A stretch of DNA of 64,000 nt from Flavobacteriaceae bacterium PS02337 (GTDB taxonomy: Bacteria; Bacteroidota; Bacteroidia; Flavobacteriales; Flavobacteriaceae). Where the stretch lies: assembly GCA_029959285.1 (NCBI GenBank), contig JASCOE010000002.1, positions 310,001-374,000 on the forward strand, read 5' to 3'. Both the position numbers and the translations under genes were made by a program. The notes beneath the pieces were generated by a model. The model was not told the origin of the DNA. It ran no database searches and saw only the letters and a list, made by a program, of their open reading frames with translations. This document shows, piece after piece, positions 9,426 through 19,474 of this stretch (positions within the stretch are counted from its first letter, which is position 1; the number at the start of each line of letters is the position of its first letter).

Positions 9426-10907
9426 ATGCCACTATATACAAGTCAGCCTTTAAAAATATACAATTCACTATCAGGTGAAAAAGAAGATTTCAAACCAATC
9501 CATGAAGGAAATGTTGGAATGTATGTTTGTGGACCTACGGTATATAGCAATGTTCACTTGGGAAATGTGAGAACCTTTATGTCATTCGACGTAATTTTCA
9601 GATATTTTCTGCATCTCGATTATAAAGTTCGCTACGTTAGAAATATTACCGATGTCGGACATATTGTAGATGATGTTGATGAAGGTGAAGATAAAATTGC
9701 TAAGAAAGCACGTTTAGAACAGTTAGAACCAATGGAGGTTGTACAGCGCTATACGGTAGATTTTCATGATATTCTAAAATCTTTCAACTTTTTACCGCCA
9801 AGTATTGAACCAACTGCAACTGGGCATATTATTGAACAAATTGAAATTATCAAAAAAATCATAGCAACCGGAATTGGTTATGAAGCCAACGGTTCTGTGT
9901 ATTTTGATGTTGTAAAATATAACGAAACCAACAATTACGGTATCTTAAGCGGCAGAAACATTGAAGATATGCTTGCCAATACACGTGATCTTGATGGACA
10001 GTCAGACAAAAGAAATCCGCAGGATTTTGCACTTTGGAAAAAAGCAGAACCTGAGCATATTATGAGATGGCCTTCACCTTGGAGCGATGGTTTTCCTGGA
10101 TGGCATCTTGAATGTACTGCAATGAGCACCAAATATCTAGGTAATCATTTTGACATTCACGGAGGTGGAATGGATTTAAAATTCCCGCACCACGAATGTG
10201 AAATCGCACAAAATGAAGCTTGCACAGGCCAATCGCCAGTAAATTATTGGATGCACGCTAATATGCTTACCTTAAACGGAAAGAAAATGGCAAAATCGAC
10301 TGGGAATAATATTTTACCAGGCGAAATTCTTAGTGGAGATAATACTATTTTAAGCAAACCATTTTCTGCTTCAGTAACACGATTCTTCATGCTTCAGGCA
10401 CATTATAGAAGTATTTTAGACTTTTCTGATGATGCAATTGTTGCCGCTGAGAAAGGGTATAGAAGATTAATGGAAGCTGTTGAAGCTTTGCCAAATATTA
10501 CAGCAGGAAATACAAGTTCTATTGATTTTGGAGCTTGGAAACAGCTTTCTTATGATGCAATGAATGACGATTTTAATACACCAATTTTAATTGCTCAATT
10601 ATTTGAAGCCGTTCGTTATATTAATTTAATTAAAGACGGAAAAGAAACTATTTCTGCAAATGATTTAGCAGATTTCACGTCAACTGTAAATGCTTTTGTA
10701 TTTGACGTTTTAGGACTTAGCGATGAGAAAAATGCAGACGCTGACAACGACAAATTAGAAGGCGTTGTAAATATGCTTATCGGAATGAGAAATCAAGCTA
10801 GAGCAGACAAAAACTTTGCGCTTTCTGATCAAATTCGTGATCAATTAATTGCTTTAGGAATACAATTGAAAGACGGAAAAGAAGGAACTTCGTTTAGTAT
10901 TCAATAA
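9426..10907 (+). CDS. cysS: Cysteine--tRNA ligase
   Basis: This class I aminoacyl-tRNA synthetase charges tRNA-Cys in the cytoplasm. The 493-residue protein has the CysRS opening [17 protein letters not shown] (HIGH-type motif, first zinc Cys), [19 protein letters not shown] and [15 protein letters not shown] (zinc site). The KMSKS loop appears as KKMAKSTGN. The C-terminal helical DALR-like domain is present. The start is preceded by the repeat cluster that follows the four-helix-bundle gene. Confidence 0.98.
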   Translation: MPLYTSQPLKIYNSLSGEKEDFKPIHEGNVGMYVCGPTVYSNVHLGNVRTFMSFDVIFRYFLHLDYKVRYVRNITDVGHIVDDVDEGEDKIAKKARLEQLEPMEVVQRYTVDFHDILKSFNFLPPSIEPTATGHIIEQIEIIKKIIATGIGYEANGSVYFDVVKYNETNNYGILSGRNIEDMLANTRDLDGQSDKRNPQDFALWKKAEPEHIMRWPSPWSDGFPGWHLECTAMSTKYLGNHFDIHGGGMDLKFPHHECEIAQNEACTGQSPVNYWMHANMLTLNGKKMAKSTGNNILPGEILSGDNTILSKPFSASVTRFFMLQAHYRSILDFSDDAIVAAEKGYRRLMEAVEALPNITAGNTSSIDFGAWKQLSYDAMNDDFNTPILIAQLFEAVRYINLIKDGKETISANDLADFTSTVNAFVFDVLGLSDEKNADADNDKLEGVVNMLIGMRNQARADKNFALSDQIRDQLIALGIQLKDGKEGTSFSIQ

Positions 10908-10985
10908 GAATATTAAAATTTTGGATGTAACAAAATTCATTTCTAAACAACAAATAAAGAGTTTGAAAAATCAAACAAATATTTA

Positions 10986-11237
10986 ATGAAGCTATCCAAA
11001 ATTCTAATATATCCATTTGTGCTTTTGGTACGGTTTTATCAAACCGCAATTTCGCCGTTTACTCCAGCCTCCTGCAGGTTTGAACCAACTTGTTCTTCAT
11101 ATATGATTCAGGCTTTGCAAATTCATGGATTATTTTACGGAGGATATTTAGGAATAAAACGCATTTTAAGCTGTCATCCTTGGGGAAGAACTGGTTATGA
11201 TCCTGTTCCAGAAAAAAAATGCAGTCACAAACATTAA
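10986..11237 (+). CDS. yidD: Membrane protein insertion efficiency factor YidD
   Basis: The 83-residue protein has the YidD signature: [23 protein letters not shown] in pieces, CSSYMIQAL, and [16 protein letters not shown]. YidD is a small membrane-associated protein thought to assist YidC-dependent insertion. It lies 78 bp after cysS and 61 bp before lgt, probably in one transcript. Confidence 0.95.
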   Translation: MKLSKILIYPFVLLVRFYQTAISPFTPASCRFEPTCSSYMIQALQIHGLFYGGYLGIKRILSCHPWGRTGYDPVPEKKCSHKH

Positions 11238-11298
11238 CCATTTATAAAAGGGTACTTTACATTAAATATCTATTTTTACAATATATAAAACATTTTAC

Positions 11299-12231
11299 AT
11301 GACACACGCCTTAAATTTAGTCTGGAATCCTTCTGAAGGAATCAATTTAGGATTTTTTATGATTCGCTATTACAGCTTAATGTTTGTAATTGCTTTTCTT
11401 TTAGGATGGTTTATAATGAAACAGATTTTCCAAAGAGAAAACGAATCAATAGAAAAATTAGATTCTTTATTTGTTTGGACAGTACTTGCCACTTTGATTG
11501 GCGCACGTTTAGGTCATGTTTTCTTTTACGATTGGGAATATTTCAGAAATCATTTACTTGAAATTTTCTTACCATTTAGATTTGAACCAGAATTTCAATT
11601 CACGGGATTTCAAGGATTAGCTAGTCACGGTGCTGCAATATCTATTATAGTTGCAATGTATTATTACAGTAAAAAAATCTTAAAGCGTCCGCTTTTATGG
11701 ATCTTAGACCGTATAGTAATTCCTGTTGCGAGCGGAGCTATTTTTGTGCGTTTGGGAAATTTTTTCAATTCAGAAATTATTGGTCACCAAACCGATTCTG
11801 CGTTCGGAATCCGTTTTCTGCATGATACATTTAGCAAAAACGAAGCCGTACAAAAAACCGGAATTGCCGATCCAGTACAAGCTTACGATGCCATTGCAAC
11901 AAATCCAACATTTGCAAAACTATTATCTGAAGTTCCTTCTAGACATCCAGCACAATTATATGAGGCATTCTCTTATGTTTTTGTATTTGCAATTTTATAT
12001 TTCTTATACTGGAAAACAAACACAAGACTTAAATCTGGATTTTTATTCGGATTGTTTTTAGTTCTTTTATTTGTAGTTCGTTTTATAGTCGAATTTGTAA
12101 AAGAAAGTCAAGGTGGTTTTGAGAATGAATTAGGCATATTCTCAACAGGTCAATGGCTAAGTATTCCGTTTATCATTATCGGGCTTTTCTTCGTGATTAG
12201 AGCACAAAGAAATCCTCTTGCAACATCATAA
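11299..12231 (+). CDS. lgt: Prolipoprotein diacylglyceryl transferase
   Basis: Lgt transfers diacylglycerol from phosphatidylglycerol to the lipobox cysteine of prolipoproteins at the inner membrane. The 310-residue protein is polytopic (about seven membrane segments) with family motifs GARLGHVFFYDW, GLASHGAAISI, VRLGNFFNSEIIG, PSRHPAQLYEA and a final FVKESQGGFE segment. A strong bidirectional terminator lies just downstream. Confidence 0.97.
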   Translation: MTHALNLVWNPSEGINLGFFMIRYYSLMFVIAFLLGWFIMKQIFQRENESIEKLDSLFVWTVLATLIGARLGHVFFYDWEYFRNHLLEIFLPFRFEPEFQFTGFQGLASHGAAISIIVAMYYYSKKILKRPLLWILDRIVIPVASGAIFVRLGNFFNSEIIGHQTDSAFGIRFLHDTFSKNEAVQKTGIADPVQAYDAIATNPTFAKLLSEVPSRHPAQLYEAFSYVFVFAILYFLYWKTNTRLKSGFLFGLFLVLLFVVRFIVEFVKESQGGFENELGIFSTGQWLSIPFIIIGLFFVIRAQRNPLATS

Positions 12232-12250
12232 ATATTCCACATTATATAAA

Positions 12251-12286
12251 AACGCCCAATATTTAAAATATTGGGCGTTTTTTTTT
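12251..12286. terminator. Bidirectional intrinsic terminator
   Basis: AACGCCCAATATT and AATATTGGGCGTT form a perfect hairpin with A-rich and T-rich flanks. It can end lgt (plus) and the convergent beta-barrel gene (minus), whose stop codon overlaps the T-run. Confidence 0.92.
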
Positions 12287-12899
12287 ATAATTGATACGAA
12301 ATACCAAACTCTATATTCTTTGTATTATAACCCGCATTTGAGCTTCCTAAACCTGCATTAGAAACATGCCTAACACTTGGACGAATATCAAATCGAAATT
12401 GATTAAAATCGGCAGTCAAACCTAAAGCCAAAACATCTGCAAAAGCAAAACCTTTAGACATTCGTTCAGTTTCCGTATCGGTTATCATCGGTCCAATACT
12501 CCCTAAAAGATAAAAAGAAAAATCTTTCGCAATTGGTTTTCGAATTATGAAACCAATATTCATAACATATTCTCTAACATCTTTCAGCTTCATATATTCA
12601 ATTCTCTTTTGTTCGAAATTCGGGGTTTCTGGTTTTACAAAATAGAAATTCAACAATTGATGTTTTCCAAAGTTGATTTCGGGTTGAATTAAGATTTCAT
12701 ATTTAAAATTTCGAGATTCTTTAAGCTGATAATATACTTGTGCTTTATAAAAGTGATTCGCAAAAGTGTAATTTCTGTTATTAAATTCACTGCCAAAACC
12801 ATAACTCAATCCTATTCTAAATGGATCATTTTTTTGCTGCGCTTTAATTGGTATTAAAGCAAAAAAGAAAACAGAAAAGAATAGTAGTTTTTTTATCAT
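12285..12899 (-). CDS. Outer-membrane beta-barrel protein of unknown function
   Basis: The start is taken at ATG 12899, giving a signal peptide MIKKLLFFSVFFFALIPIKAQ. An upstream ATG at 12929 would place the initiation region inside the secDF terminator, so it is unlikely. The mature part (~184 residues) alternates polar and aromatic residues and ends in a barrel-type strand (KNIEFGISYQL). It resembles small outer-membrane beta-barrel (porin/OmpW-like) proteins. Specific family not recognised. Confidence 0.75.
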   Translation of the reverse strand: MIKKLLFFSVFFFALIPIKAQQKNDPFRIGLSYGFGSEFNNRNYTFANHFYKAQVYYQLKESRNFKYEILIQPEINFGKHQLLNFYFVKPETPNFEQKRIEYMKLKDVREYVMNIGFIIRKPIAKDFSFYLLGSIGPMITDTETERMSKGFAFADVLALGLTADFNQFRFDIRPSVRHVSNAGLGSSNAGYNTKNIEFGISYQL

Positions 12900-12929
12900 A
12901 ATTAAATTTGGCTTCTTACTTACAAACAT

Positions 12930-12961
12930 AAAAAAAAGATCCAGCTTTCACTGGATCTTTT
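12930..12961 (-). terminator. Intrinsic terminator after secDF
   Basis: On the minus strand AAAGATCCAG, TGAAAG, CTGGATCTTT with a T-run follows the secDF stop by about 22 bp. Confidence 0.9.
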
Positions 12962-12982
12962 ACTATTAAAAACAAAGTTTAA

Positions 12983-15973
12983 TTATGCCTTGTTGTGTTT
13001 GTCTTCGATTGTGTGTTTCTCATCACTTGAAATCGTATCAACCAATACTGGCGTAGCGATAAATAATGAAGAGTAAGTACCAACGATAATACCAATTAAC
13101 ATTGCAAAGATAAATCCTCTAATTGATTCTCCTCCAAAGATAAACATCGTTAATAATACGATAATCATCATTAATGAAGTATTCAATGTTCTAGATAATG
13201 TAGTATTAATAGAAGCGTTTACGATATCTTCGAAACTACCTTTACGGTTTCCGATAATAAACTCTCTAACTCTGTCAAATACAATTACCGTATCATTCAT
13301 AGAGTATCCAATTACTGTTAAAATCGCTGCGATAAAGTGCTGATCCATTTCCATGTGGAAAGGCATGAATTTATAACATAATGAATAGATACCTAATACA
13401 AAGATTACGTCGTGCGCAACAGCTGCAATCGCACCTAATGAATATTGCCATTTACGGAAAGATACCATTAAGTATAAGAAAATAACTGCCATTGCTCCAA
13501 GAACTGCCCAGTATGAGTTAGTTTTAATATCTTCAGAGATAGAAGCTCCAACTTTAGAAGCTTGTAAAACTCCAACTTTTTTACCGTCGAAAGAATTAAT
13601 AAACTTATCGTAAGTAGTATTTGGGAAATATTTCTGCAAAGCAGCGTATAATTTTTGGTTTACTTCTTCGTCGATAGCAACACCGTCTTCTTTAATTTTA
13701 TATTTAGTTGTGATTTTCAATTGATCGTCATCACCTAAAATTTTAGCTTCAACTGGAGTACCAAAAGCAGCAGATAATTCATCTGAAACTGCAGTAGCAT
13801 CTACAGCTTTTTCGAATTTCACTTGGAAAGTTCTACCTCCAACAAAATCAACACCTTCATCTAATCCGTTAACGAAGAAGATTGAAACTAAACTTACTAT
13901 TGTAACAATAGAAGAGAAGATATAAGTGAATTTTTTCACTTTAATGAAATCAAAGTGGAAGTTTGTAAACCAGTTTTTAGTAATGCTTGTAGAGAAAGTT
14001 AAATCTCCTTTTCCAGCAATATTTCTGTCGATGAAAATTCTAGCAATAAAAATTGAAGTAAACAATGAAGTTACGATACCAATTAATAATGTTAATGCGA
14101 AACCTTTAATAGGACCTGTTCCAAAAATAAACAAGATAGCTCCAGTTAAAACGTGAGTAACGTTAGCATCAATAATAGAACGCATTGCACCATGCCATCC
14201 GTAAGAAGCTTGAACTGCCTCAGAAAGTGACTTACCTTCACGCAATTCCTCTTTTGCTCTTTCGTAAATAATAATGTTCGCATCTACCGCAGTACCTAAT
14301 GTTAATACGATACCCGCAATACCTGGCAATGTTAATACAAAACCAAAACTTGCCATAATTCCGAATAAGAAAAGTAAGTTTAATAATAATGCAAGGTTAG
14401 CATACCAACCCGCTTTACCATAATAGAATACCATCCAAACGCAAACTAATAAGAATCCTAATACAGAAGAAATTGTACCTGCATCGATAGCTGCTTGTCC
14501 TAAAGATGGACCAACAACAGTTGATTGAATAATATCTGCAGAAGCTGGTAATTTACCTGCATTTAATACGTTAGCTAAATCTTTAGTTTCAGCAACATCA
14601 AAAGAACCTGTAATTTCAGATCTTCCTCCAGCAATAGGACCACTTGTTACACCTGGAGCAGAATATACAATATCATCTAAAACAATAGCGATGTAACTTT
14701 TTTGAGCAAATGCTCTTCCTGTTAACTCTTCCCAAACTTTAGCTCCTTGGCTGTTCATCTGCATAGAAACTGCAGGTTTACCCATTTGGTCAAAAGTATC
14801 TTTTGCATCAGTAACAACACCACCGCTCATAGCTGGGTTATTGTCTCTGTTTCCTTTTAAAGCATATAATTCTACTGCTTCAAGATCAGCTGCAGTTTTT
14901 ACATCTTTAGCTTTAGGATCTTTAATTGTAGTTGGTTTACTCCATACAAATTTTGCATAGTGTTGATCAGCACCTAATAAAACTCTAATTTCTGGTCTTT
15001 TGAAATAAGCATTAACAGCAGCAGTATCTTTAGTAGCGAAATAACCTAAAACTGGTCCACCACCTTGAACAATCATTTTATCAAATAATGGATTGTTTCC
15101 TTTTTTAGTGTCAAGAGAATCTTTAGCATCAGTTAATAATGCATTTAATGAATCTTTAGCAACAGCTTTAGCTTCAGTTTTCTTAACTTCTGTTTTCTTC
15201 AAAGCTTCGTTAGCAGATACTAAGAAGTTTCCGATTTCTTCGATTTTATAAGTTTCCCAAAACTCTAATTGAGCTTTTCCACCTAATAATTTTTTAATTC
15301 TATCAACATCCTTAGCACCTGGAAGTTCTACTAAGATTCTTCCTGTTTCTCCTAATTTTTGAATGTTTGGTTGTGTAACACCAAATTTGTCAATACGCTC
15401 TCTTAATACTTTAAAAGCACTTTCTACAGACTCATCAACTTTTCTTTTGATTACTTTTTGAACCTGAGCATCAGACATTTGAAAATCTACTCCACCTTCT
15501 CCTTGAAGACTTCTGTTAGCGAAAATATCTGGAGAAGCTAATTTTACAGAACCTTTTGAATTCGCTTCAAAAGCTTCAAAAAACTTACTTAAATATGTTT
15601 TGTTTCCTTCTAAATTTGCAGATGCATCAGCTAATGATTTATTAAAAACTGGATTTTTAGAATTATTAGCCAAACCTTTTAATACATCTTTAATAGAAAT
15701 TTGAAGAATAACGTTGATTCCTCCTTCTAAGTCAAGACCTTTATTAAGTTGTTTGTTTTTCACTTCATTGTAAGTGAAATCAGTAAAACCAAGGTTTAAC
15801 ACTTTTTCTTTACCAATAGAATCTAAATATTTCAGCTCTTTATCAGGATTATCTCCTGCAAAAGCTTTAGCTTCACTTTTGACGCCATTTGCCACAAAAG
15901 TGAATGATAGTTGGTAAATACTTACCAATGCAAATAGAATTGCGAAAAATTTAATAAGTCCTTTATTCTGCAT
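12983..15973 (-). CDS. secDF: Fused protein translocase subunit SecDF
   Basis: The 996-residue single chain joins SecD and SecF. The SecD half has an N-terminal membrane helix, GLDLEGGINVILQI, a P1 periplasmic domain with an unusually long inserted Lys/Ala/Asp-rich stretch (about residues 255-300), and GTAVDANIIIYERAKEEL in its membrane core. The SecF half starts near residue 680 with GVDFVGGRTFQVKF and ends with YSMNDTVIVFDRVRE and NTTLSRTLNTSL. SecDF uses the proton gradient to pull preproteins out of SecYEG on the periplasmic side. Fused SecDF is normal in Bacteroidota. A cytosolic Lys/His-rich tail ends the protein. Confidence 0.97.
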   Translation of the reverse strand: MQNKGLIKFFAILFALVSIYQLSFTFVANGVKSEAKAFAGDNPDKELKYLDSIGKEKVLNLGFTDFTYNEVKNKQLNKGLDLEGGINVILQISIKDVLKGLANNSKNPVFNKSLADASANLEGNKTYLSKFFEAFEANSKGSVKLASPDIFANRSLQGEGGVDFQMSDAQVQKVIKRKVDESVESAFKVLRERIDKFGVTQPNIQKLGETGRILVELPGAKDVDRIKKLLGGKAQLEFWETYKIEEIGNFLVSANEALKKTEVKKTEAKAVAKDSLNALLTDAKDSLDTKKGNNPLFDKMIVQGGGPVLGYFATKDTAAVNAYFKRPEIRVLLGADQHYAKFVWSKPTTIKDPKAKDVKTAADLEAVELYALKGNRDNNPAMSGGVVTDAKDTFDQMGKPAVSMQMNSQGAKVWEELTGRAFAQKSYIAIVLDDIVYSAPGVTSGPIAGGRSEITGSFDVAETKDLANVLNAGKLPASADIIQSTVVGPSLGQAAIDAGTISSVLGFLLVCVWMVFYYGKAGWYANLALLLNLLFLFGIMASFGFVLTLPGIAGIVLTLGTAVDANIIIYERAKEELREGKSLSEAVQASYGWHGAMRSIIDANVTHVLTGAILFIFGTGPIKGFALTLLIGIVTSLFTSIFIARIFIDRNIAGKGDLTFSTSITKNWFTNFHFDFIKVKKFTYIFSSIVTIVSLVSIFFVNGLDEGVDFVGGRTFQVKFEKAVDATAVSDELSAAFGTPVEAKILGDDDQLKITTKYKIKEDGVAIDEEVNQKLYAALQKYFPNTTYDKFINSFDGKKVGVLQASKVGASISEDIKTNSYWAVLGAMAVIFLYLMVSFRKWQYSLGAIAAVAHDVIFVLGIYSLCYKFMPFHMEMDQHFIAAILTVIGYSMNDTVIVFDRVREFIIGNRKGSFEDIVNASINTTLSRTLNTSLMMIIVLLTMFIFGGESIRGFIFAMLIGIIVGTYSSLFIATPVLVDTISSDEKHTIEDKHNKA

Positions 15974-16054
15974 TATTACTAAAAATTAATTATGTTTTAT
16001 TTTTGTTTTTGTTTTAAAGTCCCATAAAATAAGCCCTGACATGATTTTTTAAAA

Positions 16055-16062
16055 CAAAAATA
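16055..16062 (-). promoter_or_regulatory. -7 promoter element for secDF
   Basis: The minus strand reads TATTTTTG (TAnnTTTG), about 80 bp upstream of the secDF ATG. Confidence 0.45.
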
Positions 16063-16149
16063 CGAGATCACGAATTACCAATTTTTTTTTAAACCGAGCA
16101 AATATATAATTAACGAAAATATTAACCAATTTATTTATTAATTAATCTC

Positions 16150-16177
16150 AAAAAAAAAGCTGCAAAAGTGCAGCCTT
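16150..16177 (-). terminator. Intrinsic terminator after mdh
   Basis: On the minus strand GCTGCA, CTTT, TGCAGC is followed by nine T residues, 22 bp beyond the mdh stop. Confidence 0.9.
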
Positions 16178-16198
16178 TTCTCTTTTTTGCCGTTTTTA

Positions 16199-17134
16199 TT
16201 ATACTAAAATCGTTTTTAGAGCATCATTCATACTACGAACTGCATCTGCACTTTTCGCAAATAACGCTTTTTCTTGATCATTTAAGTTAATATCTAAAAT
16301 TTCTTCTACTCCATTTTTACCAATTATACATGGCACTCCTATACATATATCGTTCTGACCATATTCTCCTTCTACAAAAACAGAACATGCAATCATTTTC
16401 TTTTGATCATTCAAAATACTATCTACCAAATATGCTACAGAAGCTCCTGGCGCATACCAAGCAGAAGTTCCCAGTAAACCTGTAAGAGTTGCTCCTCCTA
16501 CCATTGTATCTGCTGCAACTTTTTGCAATACTTCTTCTGAAAGAAACTCTGACACTGGAATTCCATTATAAGATGCTAAACGCGTTAACGGAATCATAGT
16601 TGTATCTCCGTGACCTCCAATTACCATTGCAGAAATATCATTTGCAGGTTTATCTAAAGCCAATGAAAGATAAGTTCTAAAGCGAGAACTATCTAAAGCA
16701 CCTCCCATACCTATAATTCTATTTTTTGGCAAACCTGTGGCTTTTAAAGCTAAATACGTCATAGTATCCATTGGGTTAGAAACTACAACAATTATAGTGT
16801 TAGGAGAATATTTTAGTACATTTTCGGCAACTGTTTTTACAATTCCCGCATTTATACCTATTAATTCTTCTCTTGTCATTCCTGGTTTTCTTGGAATTCC
16901 TGATGTAATTACAACAACATCACTTCCAGCAGTTTTAGAATAATCGTTAGTAACGCCAGACACTTTAGTATTAAAACCAGTATTTGTCGCGCATTGTGTA
17001 ATATCCAATGCTTTACCTTCGGCAAAACCTTCTTTAATATCCAACAATACTACTTCGCTTGCAATTCCTCTATAAGAAATAACGTCTGCACATGTAGCTC
17101 CAACATTTCCTGCTCCTACAATGGTAACTTTCAT
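16199..17134 (-). CDS. mdh: Malate dehydrogenase (LDH-like type)
   Basis: This 311-residue enzyme interconverts malate and oxaloacetate with NAD in the TCA cycle. It has the nucleotide-binding GAGNVGATCAD at the N-terminus, the acidic end of strand 2 (VVLLDIKEG) that favours NAD, substrate arginines in SGIPRKPGMTREEL and MGGALDSSRFRTYL, and the catalytic histidine in VIGGHGDTTMIPL. It belongs to the lactate-dehydrogenase-like MDH group. Single gene with its own terminator. Confidence 0.97.
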   Translation of the reverse strand: MKVTIVGAGNVGATCADVISYRGIASEVVLLDIKEGFAEGKALDITQCATNTGFNTKVSGVTNDYSKTAGSDVVVITSGIPRKPGMTREELIGINAGIVKTVAENVLKYSPNTIIVVVSNPMDTMTYLALKATGLPKNRIIGMGGALDSSRFRTYLSLALDKPANDISAMVIGGHGDTTMIPLTRLASYNGIPVSEFLSEEVLQKVAADTMVGGATLTGLLGTSAWYAPGASVAYLVDSILNDQKKMIACSVFVEGEYGQNDICIGVPCIIGKNGVEEILDINLNDQEKALFAKSADAVRSMNDALKTILV

Positions 17135-17183
17135 ATTTTATACTTTATCGGTTATTAATTTATTTGTCTATTCTTTAAAAAGA

Positions 17184-17228
17184 CAATTCGTTTAATTGTC
17201 TAGTAAATTTAAACAATTAAACGAATTG
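17184..17228. repeat. 16 bp perfect inverted repeat between gyrB and mdh
   Basis: CAATTCGTTTAATTGT (17184-17199) and ACAATTAAACGAATTG (17213-17228) pair perfectly around a 13 nt loop. On the minus strand it lies 20 bp after the gyrB stop and is followed by TCTTTTTAAAG, so it may act as a weak terminator. Confidence 0.7.
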
Positions 17229-17247
17229 AAATTATTAATTTTTCATT

Positions 17248-19218
<1,971 letters not shown>

Positions 19219-19226
19219 CTAACACG

Positions 19227-19234
19227 CAAATATA
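19227..19234 (-). promoter_or_regulatory. -7 promoter element for gyrB
   Basis: The minus strand reads TATATTTG, an exact TAnnTTTG match 39 bp before the gyrB ATG. Confidence 0.5.
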
Positions 19235-19381
19235 TAAAAACGCGAGCTATATACCCAGTAAAATACTAGTTAAAGCACTTAAGTTATTAACACAATTGTC
19301 TGAAAAACTAAATATTTTACCTGAAATTGAATTTTAAATTTAAAATCTTCAATTTCTAAATTCCAAAAATAGAAATACCAC

Positions 19382-19426
19382 AAAAAAAACCGAAATGACA
19401 TTTTAAAAAATGCATCTCGGTTTTTT
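19382..19426 (-). terminator. Intrinsic terminator after M16 peptidase
   Basis: AACCGAGATGCATTTT and AAAATGTCATTTCGGTT (minus strand) pair with small mismatches and are followed by a T-run. Confidence 0.75.
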
Positions 19427-19474
19427 CAAAATTTAAAAAACTTCTTTTGAATTTTAGTATTAGAATTTTATCAA

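Noticed and set aside
17184-17228. Attachment site or origin between gyrB and mdh
   Set aside because: It is a simple inverted repeat with no integrase, dnaA box cluster or other origin features.
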